DNA of 64,000 bases. It comes from Negativicoccus succinicivorans (GTDB taxonomy: Bacteria > Bacillota > Negativicutes > Veillonellales > Negativicoccaceae). The notes beneath the pieces are model-generated. The model was given only the letters and a program-made list of their open reading frames with translations, was not told the origin of the DNA and made no database searches. Position numbers and translations under genes: made by a program. The DNA lies in assembly GCF_014207605.1 (NCBI RefSeq), contig NZ_JACHHI010000003.1, forward strand, positions 1 to 64,000, in the 5' to 3' direction. Shown here in pieces: positions 44,197-52,699 of the stretch (positions within the stretch are counted from its first letter, which is position 1; every line of letters begins with the position of its first letter).

Positions 44197-45643
44197 GCGC
44201 ATTCCTTTCCTGCCTCAGTTGGTATCGTTCAGCAGCCAGTGTTAACGCTTCCGGCTCGTTGGCCAAAGTTCCGTCCTGCACCCGTTGGCGCAAAACTTTT
44301 AACACGGTCGCCGTGTCTTTCCCGTAACGTTGCGGTAATGATGGATCGTACCGCAGATCCCGCGTATGCACCGGCATTGTGGCAAGTTCGGCACGTACCG
44401 CGCCGCCGAATGCGCGATGACCGTCGGTAGCGCTGAGCGGCCGTCCGCAGCCGATCACATCCGCCACGCACAAGTCATTTAATTCGTCCAGCGCCTCGGT
44501 CAGTTCGCTCGTGGTGCGAAATTCTCCCGAACGCGCCAATTGGCGCAACCAACGTCGCACATTCGCATCCGCCGTATTGGCGTATTGATGGTATTTCATA
44601 TGATTGGCGACTAAAAATTCGACACGGCTCACCATCGTCGCCGGATATTGCAGACGGGTCAACGCCGCTTTGGCCATTTCGGCGCTGCGCACATCGTGAC
44701 CGTAATCGGTAATATCGCCTTTATGAAAGCCGCGGATACCGGGCAGGCCTTTCGCCGCGTCATGGAAAAGCGCCGCATAGCGCGCCACCAATGTAGCCGG
44801 ACTGTGTTCCACAACGACCAGCGTATGCAACCACGCGTCGTAGGCGTGGAAGCGTCCTTGCGGCGTTTCGGGTAAATGGCTCAATTCCGGTAAAATCGCA
44901 ACCGTTTTATCGATTCCCTGTTCGCGTACCCGGCACGTTTGCTCCGCCAATCCCGAACGAACGAAAAGATCCAAACCGCGGCCGGCATACGGCGCGACCA
45001 GCAGCCGATCGAGTTCGGCGCGCACGCGTTCCAGCGAAAGTCCCTCTACCCGAGCAAACGCCTGCGGCATCGCCGCGCACAATTCACGCGTCGGTCGAAA
45101 ACCGAGCTGCGCAATAAAACGGCAGGCGCGAAACAAGCGCAAAGCGTCTTCCCGAAAGCGTTCATCGGGAGCGCCGACAGTCTGTAAACGTTTTTTCCTC
45201 AAATCTTTGCGGCCGTCGTAAGGATCGATCAATGTGCCGTCGGAACGAAACGCCATGGCGTTGACGGTAAAATCACGCCGCGCCAGGTCGTCCGCAAAAT
45301 GCTTGGCGTAATACACTTTTTCCGGGCGGTGACTGTCCGCTCCATATTCTTCCCCGCGGAAAGTGGCGACCTCATAGGTTGCGCCCGCCCATTCCACCAG
45401 GGACACGCCGAACGCGCGTCCGACAGTACCGACCACTTTAAACGGCGACGCGGCAAACACCCGCTCCACTTCGTCCGGCGTGGCGGCCGTCGTGATATCC
45501 CAGTCGTGCGGCGTGCGTCCCAGCAATGTATCGCGCACGCACCCGCCCACGGCGTAAGCCTCAAAGCCCGCCTGCTCCAATGTCTGCAGTAATGTCCGAA
45601 CTGCGTCCGGTAATGGATAACGGCGGGTAAAAAACGGTATCAT
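44171..45643 (-). CDS. CCA-adding / poly(A) polymerase-type tRNA nucleotidyltransferase with HD domain
   Basis: 490 residues from MIPFFTRRYP. Nucleotidyltransferase motifs GGCVRD (33-38) and DWDI (47-50), RRDFTVNAMA and the RFREDALRLFRACRF signature; an HD domain follows (LFHDAAKG...HD). This matches class II CCA-adding enzymes with an HD phosphohydrolase. The start overlaps sdaAA (ATGA) and the end overlaps the PBP gene by 26 bp. Confidence 0.92.
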   Translation of the reverse strand: MIPFFTRRYPLPDAVRTLLQTLEQAGFEAYAVGGCVRDTLLGRTPHDWDITTAATPDEVERVFAASPFKVVGTVGRAFGVSLVEWAGATYEVATFRGEEYGADSHRPEKVYYAKHFADDLARRDFTVNAMAFRSDGTLIDPYDGRKDLRKKRLQTVGAPDERFREDALRLFRACRFIAQLGFRPTRELCAAMPQAFARVEGLSLERVRAELDRLLVAPYAGRGLDLFVRSGLAEQTCRVREQGIDKTVAILPELSHLPETPQGRFHAYDAWLHTLVVVEHSPATLVARYAALFHDAAKGLPGIRGFHKGDITDYGHDVRSAEMAKAALTRLQYPATMVSRVEFLVANHMKYHQYANTADANVRRWLRQLARSGEFRTTSELTEALDELNDLCVADVIGCGRPLSATDGHRAFGGAVRAELATMPVHTRDLRYDPSLPQRYGKDTATVLKVLRQRVQDGTLANEPEALTLAAERYQLRQERNAHDEGTSKE

Positions 45644-46500
45644 TGCTCGCGAATCTTGCGCGCCCACACTTTGCCCGTGGGCGTTGTCGCAAGCCCTGCT
45701 TCGCTGCGTTCGCGTAATGATTTGGGCATCATGTGACCGATTTCCGCCATCGCACTGATCACTTCGTCTGCGGGGATCGCGCTTTTTACGCCGGCCAGCG
45801 CCAATTCGATCGCTACCAACGCGTGCACCGCATGAAACGCATTGCGCTTCACACACGGTACTTCAACCAAACCGCCGACCGGATCGCAAACCAGTCCCAA
45901 GACATTTTTAAGTCCCAACGCGACCGCGTGATCCATCTGCTCGGTCGTGCCGTTGCACAATTCGATACCGGCCGCGCCGGCCATGGCGATCGCCGTTCCG
46001 CATTCCGCCTGACAACCGCCGACGGCACCGGCAATCATCGCATTTTTCGCAATGACATCACCGACGCCCGCGGCCGTAAACAAGGCGCGCAAAATATCAT
46101 CATCACTGCTGCCCAAACGTTCCGCCAGCGTCAGCAAGACCGCCGGCAAAATGCCGCACGAACCCGCGGTCGGACACGCCACAATGCGGCGCATTTTCGC
46201 GTTAGCTTCCGCGATGCCCATACCGAGCGTGGCCGCGCGCCAGGCGTAACCGTTTAAAAAATGCGGGGCCGCATCGCGCATGCGCAAAGCATCCCCGCCT
46301 GTCAAACCACTCGGTGAACTGCCACCGTCACTGATCCCCGTCTGCGCCGACTCACGAAACGCAGCCAGCATATCCTGCATTTTGCGCCGCACTGCCACCA
46401 AGGGCTGTTCATTGGCCGCCGCTTCCTGCGCCGCGACAAAATCACCGACACGTTGGTCGGCTGCTGTCGCTTGATCCCATAATTCCCGTAGCGAACTCAT
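45640..46500 (-). CDS. sdaAA: L-serine dehydratase, iron-sulfur type, alpha subunit
   Basis: 286 residues. The Fe-S cysteines lie in CPTAGSCGILPAVLL and CDPVGGLVEVPCVKRNA. With the beta subunit it deaminates serine to pyruvate and ammonia, an oxygen-sensitive energy route suited to anaerobes. Follows sdaAB by 14 bp. Confidence 0.95.
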   Translation of the reverse strand: MSSLRELWDQATAADQRVGDFVAAQEAAANEQPLVAVRRKMQDMLAAFRESAQTGISDGGSSPSGLTGGDALRMRDAAPHFLNGYAWRAATLGMGIAEANAKMRRIVACPTAGSCGILPAVLLTLAERLGSSDDDILRALFTAAGVGDVIAKNAMIAGAVGGCQAECGTAIAMAGAAGIELCNGTTEQMDHAVALGLKNVLGLVCDPVGGLVEVPCVKRNAFHAVHALVAIELALAGVKSAIPADEVISAMAEIGHMMPKSLRERSEAGLATTPTGKVWARKIREQ

Positions 46501-46514
46501 GTCGAATCCTTTCC

Positions 46515-47174
46515 TTACACCGGCGGAAACGTCCGCACGACTTCAATCGCCGGATGCGCCGCGATCTCCGCCAACGTCGCATTGGCGACCGGCGTATCCG
46601 TTTCAATAAACATCATTGCCAAGCGCTTGCGTTCCTGTCGAAACAGACGCATCGCCGAAATATTAATATCCTGTGCCGCTAAAATTTGGGACACAAAGGC
46701 CACGATCCCCGGACGATCATTATGCCGCGTCAAAAGCGTATGATTGGACCCGTCCAAATCGACCGAATAACCGTCAAACTCGCGCATGCGAATCCGTCCT
46801 CCGCCGGTGGATACGCCCATCAGCTCACGTGCTTTGCCGCTGCTGCCGGTCAAATGAAAACGCACCGTATTCGGATGTTCCGTTTCCGCAGCAGACGCGG
46901 TAATCGTCACTTGCAGTCCCAGCTCGGGGGCCATCGTCAACGCATCGCGCAAGCGCGGATCATCCGGCGCCCAGTTCAAGAGTCCGGCCACACAGGCGCG
47001 GTCGGTCCCGTGCCCCCGATACGTTTGCGCAAACGAACCGTAAAAAGTAATATCCGCCTTGATCGGTGATTCGCCCAGCAAGTATCGCGCCAAACGTCCC
47101 AAACGCGCCGCTCCCGCCGTATGTGAACTCGACGGACCGATCATCACCGGACCGATGATATCAAAAACTCCCAC
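46515..47174 (-). CDS. sdaAB: L-serine dehydratase, iron-sulfur type, beta subunit
   Basis: 219 residues: N-terminal IGPVMIGPSSSHTAGAARLG and a C-terminal ACT domain (HNDRPGIVAFVSQILAAQDI). The GPSSSHT motif is shared with alpha-beta serine dehydratases. First of the sda pair. Confidence 0.95.
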   Translation of the reverse strand: MGVFDIIGPVMIGPSSSHTAGAARLGRLARYLLGESPIKADITFYGSFAQTYRGHGTDRACVAGLLNWAPDDPRLRDALTMAPELGLQVTITASAAETEHPNTVRFHLTGSSGKARELMGVSTGGGRIRMREFDGYSVDLDGSNHTLLTRHNDRPGIVAFVSQILAAQDINISAMRLFRQERKRLAMMFIETDTPVANATLAEIAAHPAIEVVRTFPPV

Positions 47175-47192
47175 CCTGCCGCCTCCATTTTC

Positions 47193-48620
47193 TTATAGCC
47201 AGCGTGATAAGTCAAAATCTTCCTGGATTTCTTCTTTCAAATAAAGCTTACCGATATACATGCCCAAGAGCGTCGGCGCGGAACGGCGCAGCATACTGCT
47301 GTCCCACGCGTCGGCGAGCCGCGCCAGAACCGGTGCCACCGTCCGCAACACTTTGGTCGACGCGCGCCGTTCATACACGACAGGCCGCGATTGCATCAGT
47401 TCCGTCAATTGGTTGCGCGTGGTTTCGTCGGTAATATTAGCCGAACGGAAAAAGTCGGGCAGTTCGCCGGCATCGGTAACCGCCAATTTATAGTAGTCAC
47501 CGTACGCCGAGCGCACGAGGTATTGCGCCGGTAAACGTTCGCCGGCAAGCGCGGCCGCCAATTCCTCTTTGGTGAATCCCATGTAGCTGAAAAAGTACGG
47601 GTACGATTCACGCAGCACCTGACCGAGCGGCAAATCCTTGCGCGCCATGCTGGTGCAACGCAAATATTCGAGCTGCTGATAGTAACTGTACTCCGTCGGC
47701 AAATCCTGCAGTAACGGCTGCACATATTTTTTCGCGTAACGGCGAAACGCCGCCGCGCTGATGTTATCCGCGTGACGCGAGTAATGGAATAAAAGCAGCA
47801 GCGCCAAGATGCGGTAATGTCCCTGTTCCAGATGCGTCATCGCCGCCAAGGCATCATACGCCAATAAGGTCTGCGTTTCGGTGCGTTCCCCTAAAGCGAC
47901 TTCGGCAAAAGCATCCGTGACCATTTCCAAAACGGTATCATCCGGCGTCATAACATAGACGCGCTGCGCATTTTGCAATGCTTCCTGCACCATAATGTGA
48001 GCGATCATATCTTGGATCTCGCTGTCGTCCACATCGCCCAACTTGGCAAACGCCAACGCCGTCACCCGTTCCACATCGTCCGCCATATCCGGGCTGATAG
48101 TCGCATACCGCACCAGAAAATGACGTACCTGCCGGCGCAGTAACGACTGCGTGTCTTCCAATGTGTCAATAATTTCAGGCTCCGGCGCGAGTTGCCGCAC
48201 CGGCTCTTTTTCACGAACCGCATTCGCCGTCGCCAGTGCCGGTTCCGGTTCCGTCGAACTTTCTACGAGTTCCTTTAAATTTTCGCGATTGACAATCTGC
48301 GTTTGCGCCAATTCGTCCCGCTCCGGTTCACTGACAGCGGTCGGAGAAAGGCGCGGCAATTCACGTGTTTCCTGCCCCGCTTTGGCGACCGCCGGCGCGG
48401 CGGCGGATTGAACCACTGTGGTATCGACCGTACTCGACGACCAGGCCGGTTCCGAATGCACCTGCAAACGCTCCGGCACCACTTTTTCGTGCGCGTGGCG
48501 GCGACGGGACGCTTGCGGCACATACGGAGCACGCCGGCGCGGCGCGGGTTTATAAAAGAAAAGACGACATACCAATAAAAAGGCCAAAGCGACCAAAAGA
48601 ATTACCAAATATGAAACCAT
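47193..48620 (-). CDS. Membrane-anchored hypothetical protein, 475 aa
   Basis: An N-terminal membrane helix (MVSYLVILLVALAFLLVCRL) and an Arg/Pro-rich cytosolic linker (to about 140) lead to a mostly helical domain of 330 residues (RQVRHFLVRYATISPDMADD and on). No motif is recognised. It lies 18 bp before sdaAB but need not be functionally linked. Confidence 0.7.
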   Translation of the reverse strand: MVSYLVILLVALAFLLVCRLFFYKPAPRRRAPYVPQASRRRHAHEKVVPERLQVHSEPAWSSSTVDTTVVQSAAAPAVAKAGQETRELPRLSPTAVSEPERDELAQTQIVNRENLKELVESSTEPEPALATANAVREKEPVRQLAPEPEIIDTLEDTQSLLRRQVRHFLVRYATISPDMADDVERVTALAFAKLGDVDDSEIQDMIAHIMVQEALQNAQRVYVMTPDDTVLEMVTDAFAEVALGERTETQTLLAYDALAAMTHLEQGHYRILALLLLFHYSRHADNISAAAFRRYAKKYVQPLLQDLPTEYSYYQQLEYLRCTSMARKDLPLGQVLRESYPYFFSYMGFTKEELAAALAGERLPAQYLVRSAYGDYYKLAVTDAGELPDFFRSANITDETTRNQLTELMQSRPVVYERRASTKVLRTVAPVLARLADAWDSSMLRRSAPTLLGMYIGKLYLKEEIQEDFDLSRWL

Positions 48621-48982
48621 GTTGCCACTCCCTCGGGATATTCCCTGTTTTCGTTATTTTTATTATTTCATTATAGCATATATCCACCGCGCGGCCGCCT
48701 TTGCCGGCGGGATTTTCTGCATGCTTTTCCGCACCTTTTTGTAAACCGTAATCCGCTAAACGCCTGACCCCTCATTTGGGCCATTTTATAATGCGACAAA
48801 TGCGCATGAACACAACGACCGATATTCACGGTCTCCCATTGCCGGGAAACGTTTCCGTCACCTGAACTCGGTACATGACTCGCATGATCCTTGCGGATAT
48901 CTATAAATTACGATATAATAATCATAGGACAAGAAAAGGACACAAAAGGGTGGCCTGATTAGTATTAAGGAGGAGTTATATA
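48621..48982. other. Divergent intergenic region before dps
   Basis: About 360 bp without a gene. It holds the dps promoter near its right end and a short GACCG/CGGTC inverted repeat around 48818-48834. No RNA or repeat family recognised. Confidence 0.45.
48891..48919 (+). promoter_or_regulatory. Promoter of dps
   Basis: TTGCGG at 48891-48896, 17-bp spacer, TATAAT at 48914-48919. The AT-rich ATTACGATATAATAATCAT around the -10 could hide a PerR- or Fur-type box, but no clear palindrome is seen. Confidence 0.65.
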
Positions 48983-49420
48983 ATGAAAAATGCAAAATCT
49001 GTAAACCAGTATTTGGCTGACTTGGCTCTTTGGAACATTAAACTTCACAACCTGCATTTCAACGTCGAAGGAGTTCCGTTCAAAGCCATCCACGAATTCC
49101 TGGAAGAGATTTACGAGGAAGTATTTGAATACTATGATGCGGTTGCCGAACTCATGAAGCAACAGGGAGAATTCCCGGTTGTTACCGCCAAAGAATATCT
49201 GAAGATCGCCAGCCTCAAAGAAATCGAATCGAAACCGTATGCGGTGAAAGACGCTCTCGAAATCCTTTTGGGCGACTTGGAACTCATGCGCGATGAAGCA
49301 TTGAAGATTCGTGAAGAAGCGGACAAAGAAGACAACTTCCTCTTGGCTAACATGATGGAAGATCATGTCGAATTCTACGCGCTGAAGATTTGGTTCACGC
49401 GCGCTTTCATGGCAAAATAA
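48983..49420 (+). CDS. dps: Dps-family ferritin-like protein
   Basis: 145 residues; ferroxidase-type residues in WNIKLHNLHFNVEG and AIHEFLEEIYEEVFEYYDAV match Dps (dinuclear site shared between subunits). Stores iron and protects DNA from peroxide. AAGGAGGAG lies before the ATG. Monocistronic, with its own promoter and terminator. Confidence 0.93.
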   Translation: MKNAKSVNQYLADLALWNIKLHNLHFNVEGVPFKAIHEFLEEIYEEVFEYYDAVAELMKQQGEFPVVTAKEYLKIASLKEIESKPYAVKDALEILLGDLELMRDEALKIREEADKEDNFLLANMMEDHVEFYALKIWFTRAFMAK

Positions 49421-49431
49421 TATACACCCGC

Positions 49432-49462
49432 ATAGCGGACCCTTGCGGGTCCGCTATTTTTT
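49432..49462 (+). terminator. Terminator of dps
   Basis: ATAGCGGACCC-TTGC-GGGTCCGCTAT followed by TTTTTTT. Confidence 0.9.
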
Positions 49463-49480
49463 TGGAAAGGAGCATGCGGC

Positions 49481-49960
49481 ATGGCTAAACCGCTGATTGT
49501 TTATTTTTCAAAAACCGGTCATTCCAAACAACTCGCCCGTCTCGCCCAAACGTTAGTCGGCGGTGATCTTTGCGAGTTGAACTTGGTCGCCCGCTATCCG
49601 GAAAACTATATTCTGAGCGTTATGCGCTCCGGCGCGAGCCTCATCGCGGGCGAATTGCCGAAACTGCGTCAGATTCCGGATATCAGCGCCTACCGTGAAA
49701 TTCTTCTTTGCTATCCGCTCTGGTGGTGGGAACTGCCCACACCGGTCATGCGCTTTCTGCACGATGTCGACACGACCGGCAAAACGATCTATCCGATTTG
49801 CTCGTGCGGCGGCGGCGGTCTCGGTAAGTCGGTGAAGCGCATTCGTAAATTAGCGCCGTATGCGGCCGTGCAAAAAGGAATTTTCATTCGCGAAGCGGAT
49901 ACGAACAACAAAACCGCAGCAGAGTCCCTCGCCGCGTACCTTGCGCCGCTGGGAAAATAA
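49481..49960 (+). CDS. Flavodoxin-like protein
   Basis: 159 residues. The FMN phosphate loop VYFSKTGHSKQLA is at about 7-19 and the flavin stacking region YPLWWWELPTPVMRFL at about 78-93. It carries electrons or acts as an NADPH-type flavodoxin reductase partner; a Trp-rich 90s loop is characteristic of the long-known flavodoxin_4 group. Confidence 0.88.
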   Translation: MAKPLIVYFSKTGHSKQLARLAQTLVGGDLCELNLVARYPENYILSVMRSGASLIAGELPKLRQIPDISAYREILLCYPLWWWELPTPVMRFLHDVDTTGKTIYPICSCGGGGLGKSVKRIRKLAPYAAVQKGIFIREADTNNKTAAESLAAYLAPLGK

Positions 49961-49965
49961 GATAT

Positions 49966-49998
49966 AAAAAGAACCTCGTCTTGACGAGGTTCTTTTTT
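49966..49998 (+). terminator. Terminator of the flavodoxin gene
   Basis: AAAAGAACCTCGTC-TT-GACGAGGTTCTTTT with a trailing T run. Confidence 0.9.
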
Positions 49999-50067
49999 AT
50001 TTTACAAGCTTGCATTTTAAAATAAATATCCCTAAAATAGAAATAAATTTATATTAAATGAGGCGAT

Positions 50068-51483
50068 GTGATTTTGTCTATTTTCCGTACCAAAAATCTG
50101 CGCGGTTTACTCGCGGAAATTGCCGCGCAAGGCGAAGATCGTAAATTACGGCGATCGCTGACGGCGCTGGATATTACCCTGTTGGGCTTAGGTGTCATGA
50201 TCGGGACGGGGATCTTCGTTTTGACGGGCATTGTTGCCGCCGAATACGCGGGCCCCGGTTTGATGCTTTCCTTTGTGCTTGCAGCCGTTGTCTGTACGTT
50301 CGTCTGTCTCGCCTACTCGGAGCTTGCGTCATTCATTCCGGTCGCTGGTTCATCGTATACGTACGCGTATGTCTCACTCGGTGAAATTTTCGGCTGGCTC
50401 GTGGGCTGGTCGCTTATCCTGGAATACACCGTCGGCGCGAGCGCCGTGGCCGGCGGCTGGTCGGCGTATTTTACAAGTATTTTGGCGGACATCGGTATCC
50501 ATTTGCCGAAAGTGCTCACGACCGTTCCCGCCGAAGGCGGCCTGATGAATTTGCCCGCCATGTTGATTGTCGGCGTCGTTTTGTTTTTCCTGCTGCGCGG
50601 CATTCGTGAAAGCGCCGGCGCCAATCGCATGCTGGTCTTTGTCAAATTAGGCACGATTTTCCTTTTCCTGCTCTTGGCGGGGCCGCATATTAACCCGCAA
50701 AACTGGACGCCGTTCTTACCGTACGGTTGGTCGGGCGTATCCGCGGGTACGGCTGTGCTGTTTTTCTCGTACCTGGGATTTGATTCGCTTTCCACCGCGG
50801 CGGAAGAAGCACGCAATCCGGGACGCGACATGCCGATCGGCATTATCGCCGCACTGACGCTGACCACGCTTTTGTACATCGCCGTCAGCGCCGTCATGAC
50901 CGGTGTCGTTCCGTATCCGGAACTCGACACCGCCGCTCCCGCATCCTTTGTCTTACAAAAAATCGGTCTGCGTCTCGGCTCGGCCATCATCGGTACCGGT
51001 GCGATTTGCGGCCTGTCAACCGTATTGTTGGTTATGATCTACGCGCAAACCCGCGCCTTTTACGCGATGAGCCGCGACGGTTTGATTCCCGAATCATTGT
51101 GCCGTGTTCACCCCGTGTACCGTACACCGTACCGGATTACATTGATCGTCGGGTTGGCTGTGGCATTCATCACCGGCTTCACACCGATTCATATCGTTGC
51201 CGAAATGTGCAGCGCCGGTACCATTTTCGCCTTCCTCTGCTCATGCAGCGGGCTGTTGATTTTGCGCAAACGCTATCCCGATGTAAAACGGCGTTTCGTC
51301 TGTCCCGCCGTGTGGCTGATCGCGCCGCTCGGTTTTCTCTCCTGTCTCTACATATTTTCGCAGCTCTCCGCCCACACGCTGGAACTTTTCACCGCGTGGT
51401 TTATCCTGGGCGTGATTATTTACTTCGTTTACGGTCGCAAGCACAGTCATTTAAATGCGGTTGAAAATGAATCCGCGCAATAA
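50068..51483 (+). CDS. APC-family amino acid permease (CAT/YfnA type)
   Basis: 471 residues, 12 or more hydrophobic segments. LLGLGVMIGTGIFVLTGIVA and GFDSLSTAAEEARNPGRDMP are APC/cationic amino acid transporter signatures. GTG start at 50068; a TTG two codons later also fits the GAGGCGA site. Amino-acid substrate cannot be told. Confidence 0.9.
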   Translation: MILSIFRTKNLRGLLAEIAAQGEDRKLRRSLTALDITLLGLGVMIGTGIFVLTGIVAAEYAGPGLMLSFVLAAVVCTFVCLAYSELASFIPVAGSSYTYAYVSLGEIFGWLVGWSLILEYTVGASAVAGGWSAYFTSILADIGIHLPKVLTTVPAEGGLMNLPAMLIVGVVLFFLLRGIRESAGANRMLVFVKLGTIFLFLLLAGPHINPQNWTPFLPYGWSGVSAGTAVLFFSYLGFDSLSTAAEEARNPGRDMPIGIIAALTLTTLLYIAVSAVMTGVVPYPELDTAAPASFVLQKIGLRLGSAIIGTGAICGLSTVLLVMIYAQTRAFYAMSRDGLIPESLCRVHPVYRTPYRITLIVGLAVAFITGFTPIHIVAEMCSAGTIFAFLCSCSGLLILRKRYPDVKRRFVCPAVWLIAPLGFLSCLYIFSQLSAHTLELFTAWFILGVIIYFVYGRKHSHLNAVENESAQ

Positions 51484-51510
51484 AAAAAGAGCTTTCAAAG
51501 CTCTTTTTTA
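51482..51510 (+). terminator. Terminator of the permease gene
   Basis: AAAAGAGCTTT-CA-AAGCTCTTTT with T run, starting in the stop codon. Confidence 0.85.
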
Positions 51511-51535
51511 TTGCCTGTATTTTTATAATTTACGT

Positions 51536-51562
51536 ATAAAAAATCCGGGCAATGCCCGGTTC
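51536..51562 (-). terminator. Terminator of the tRNA operon
   Basis: Leftward CCGGGCA-TT-GCCCGG followed by ATTTTTTAT, 9 bp after the last tRNA. Confidence 0.85.
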
Positions 51563-51570
51563 TTGTTAAG

Positions 51571-51655
51571 TGGTGCGGTTGGAGAGACTCGAACTCTCAC
51601 GGATTGCTCCACTGCCGCCTGAAGACAGCGCGTCTGCCAGTTCCGCCACAACCGC
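51571..51655 (-). tRNA. tRNA-Leu (anticodon CAG)
   Basis: Full cloverleaf with long variable arm and encoded CCA; anticodon loop TTCAGGC. Confidence 0.95.
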
Positions 51656-51671
51656 GTGGGTAATATGTAGT

Positions 51672-51758
51672 TGGTGCGGCTGGTGAGACTTGAACTCACA
51701 CGGAGTTACCTCCACTACCCCCTCAAGATAGCGCGTCTGCCTGTTCCGCCACAGCCGC
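51672..51758 (-). tRNA. tRNA-Leu (anticodon GAG)
   Basis: Cloverleaf with long variable arm and encoded CCA; anticodon loop TTGAGGG. Confidence 0.95.
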
Positions 51759-51772
51759 AAGCTGTGAAAAAA

Positions 51773-51849
<77 letters not shown>

Positions 51850-51861
51850 AAAAAGAAAAAA

Positions 51862-51937
51862 TGGCGACCCGGATCGGATTTGAACCGACGATCTCCGCCG
51901 TGACAGGGCGGCATGTTAACCACTACACCACCGGGCC
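51862..51937 (-). tRNA. tRNA-Asp (anticodon GTC)
   Basis: Cloverleaf with encoded CCA; anticodon loop CTGTCAC. Confidence 0.95.
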
Positions 51938-51942
51938 ATAGA

Positions 51943-52018
<76 letters not shown>

Positions 52019-52026
52019 ATATAAAA

Positions 52027-52101
52027 TGGTGACCCGTGGGGGATTCGAACCCCCGATACCGCCGTGAAAGGGCGGTGTCTTAACCACTTGACCAACGGGC
52101 C
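52027..52101 (-). tRNA. tRNA-Glu (anticodon TTC)
   Basis: Cloverleaf with encoded CCA; anticodon loop CTTTCAC. Confidence 0.95.
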
Positions 52102-52136
52102 GTGTATAAAATTGTTCCCCAAGGTTAAAATGAATA

Positions 52137-52212
52137 TGGTGACCCGTGGGGGATTTGAACCCACCGATCCCGCCTTGAGAGGGCGGTGTCTTAACCACTT
52201 GACCAACGGGCC
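52137..52212 (-). tRNA. tRNA-Glu (anticodon CTC)
   Basis: Nearly identical to the neighbouring tRNA-Glu(TTC), so probably its tandem copy; anticodon loop CTCTCAA. The T stem GTGGG/CCCCC contains one T-C mismatch. Confidence 0.92.
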
Positions 52213-52221
52213 AGAAAAAAG

Positions 52222-52297
52222 TGGTGATCCATCCGCGACTCGAACGCGGGACACCCTGATTAAAAGTCAGGTGCTCTACCAACTGAGCTAATGGATC
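52222..52297 (-). tRNA. tRNA-Lys (anticodon TTT)
   Basis: Cloverleaf with encoded CCA; anticodon loop CTTTTAA. Confidence 0.95.
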
Positions 52298-52300
52298 ACG

Positions 52301-52375
52301 TGGCAGGGGTGGAAGGATTCGAACCTGCGCATGGCGGAGTCAGAGTCCGCTGCCTTACCACTTGGCTACACCCCT
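52301..52375 (-). tRNA. tRNA-Gln (anticodon CTG)
   Basis: Cloverleaf with encoded CCA; anticodon loop CTCTGAC. Confidence 0.94.
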
Positions 52376-52376
52376 A

Positions 52377-52452
52377 TGGCTCCCTGAGTAGGACTCGAAC
52401 CTACGACCGATCGGTTAACAGCCGATTGCTCTACCAACTGAGCTATCAGGGA
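52377..52452 (-). tRNA. tRNA-Asn (anticodon GTT)
   Basis: Cloverleaf with encoded CCA; anticodon loop CTGTTAA. Confidence 0.95.
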
Positions 52453-52456
52453 ATAA

Positions 52457-52531
52457 TGGAGCGGGAAACGAGATTCGAACTCGCGACCCTCGCCTTGGCA
52501 AGGCGATGCTCTACCACTGAGCTATTCCCGC
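52457..52531 (-). tRNA. tRNA-Gly (anticodon GCC)
   Basis: Cloverleaf with encoded CCA; anticodon loop TTGCCAA. First tRNA of the 11-gene operon. Confidence 0.95.
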
Positions 52532-52546
52532 ATATCAACAGATGCC

Positions 52547-52575
52547 ATTGTAACATACCGTTTTTTTTATGTCAA
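52547..52575 (-). promoter_or_regulatory. Promoter of the tRNA operon
   Basis: Leftward TTGACA (52575-52570), 17-bp spacer, TACAAT (52552-52547), 16 bp before tRNA-Gly: a strong stable-RNA type promoter. Confidence 0.85.
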
Positions 52576-52658
52576 TGACCAGTTAAGTTACTATATAAGA
52601 ATAGCAAACGAGGATTTTTTTGTCAAGAAGGTTTTCACTTTACCGAAAATTTGTTTTA

Positions 52659-52693
52659 CAAAAAAGTGACATAGCAGAACGTTGCTATGTCAC
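52659..52693 (-). terminator. Terminator of the metF-metH-larC operon
   Basis: Leftward GTGACATAGCA-ACGTTC-TGCTATGTCAC followed by TTTTTT, 7 bp after the larC stop. Confidence 0.9.
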
Positions 52694-52699
52694 AAAATT

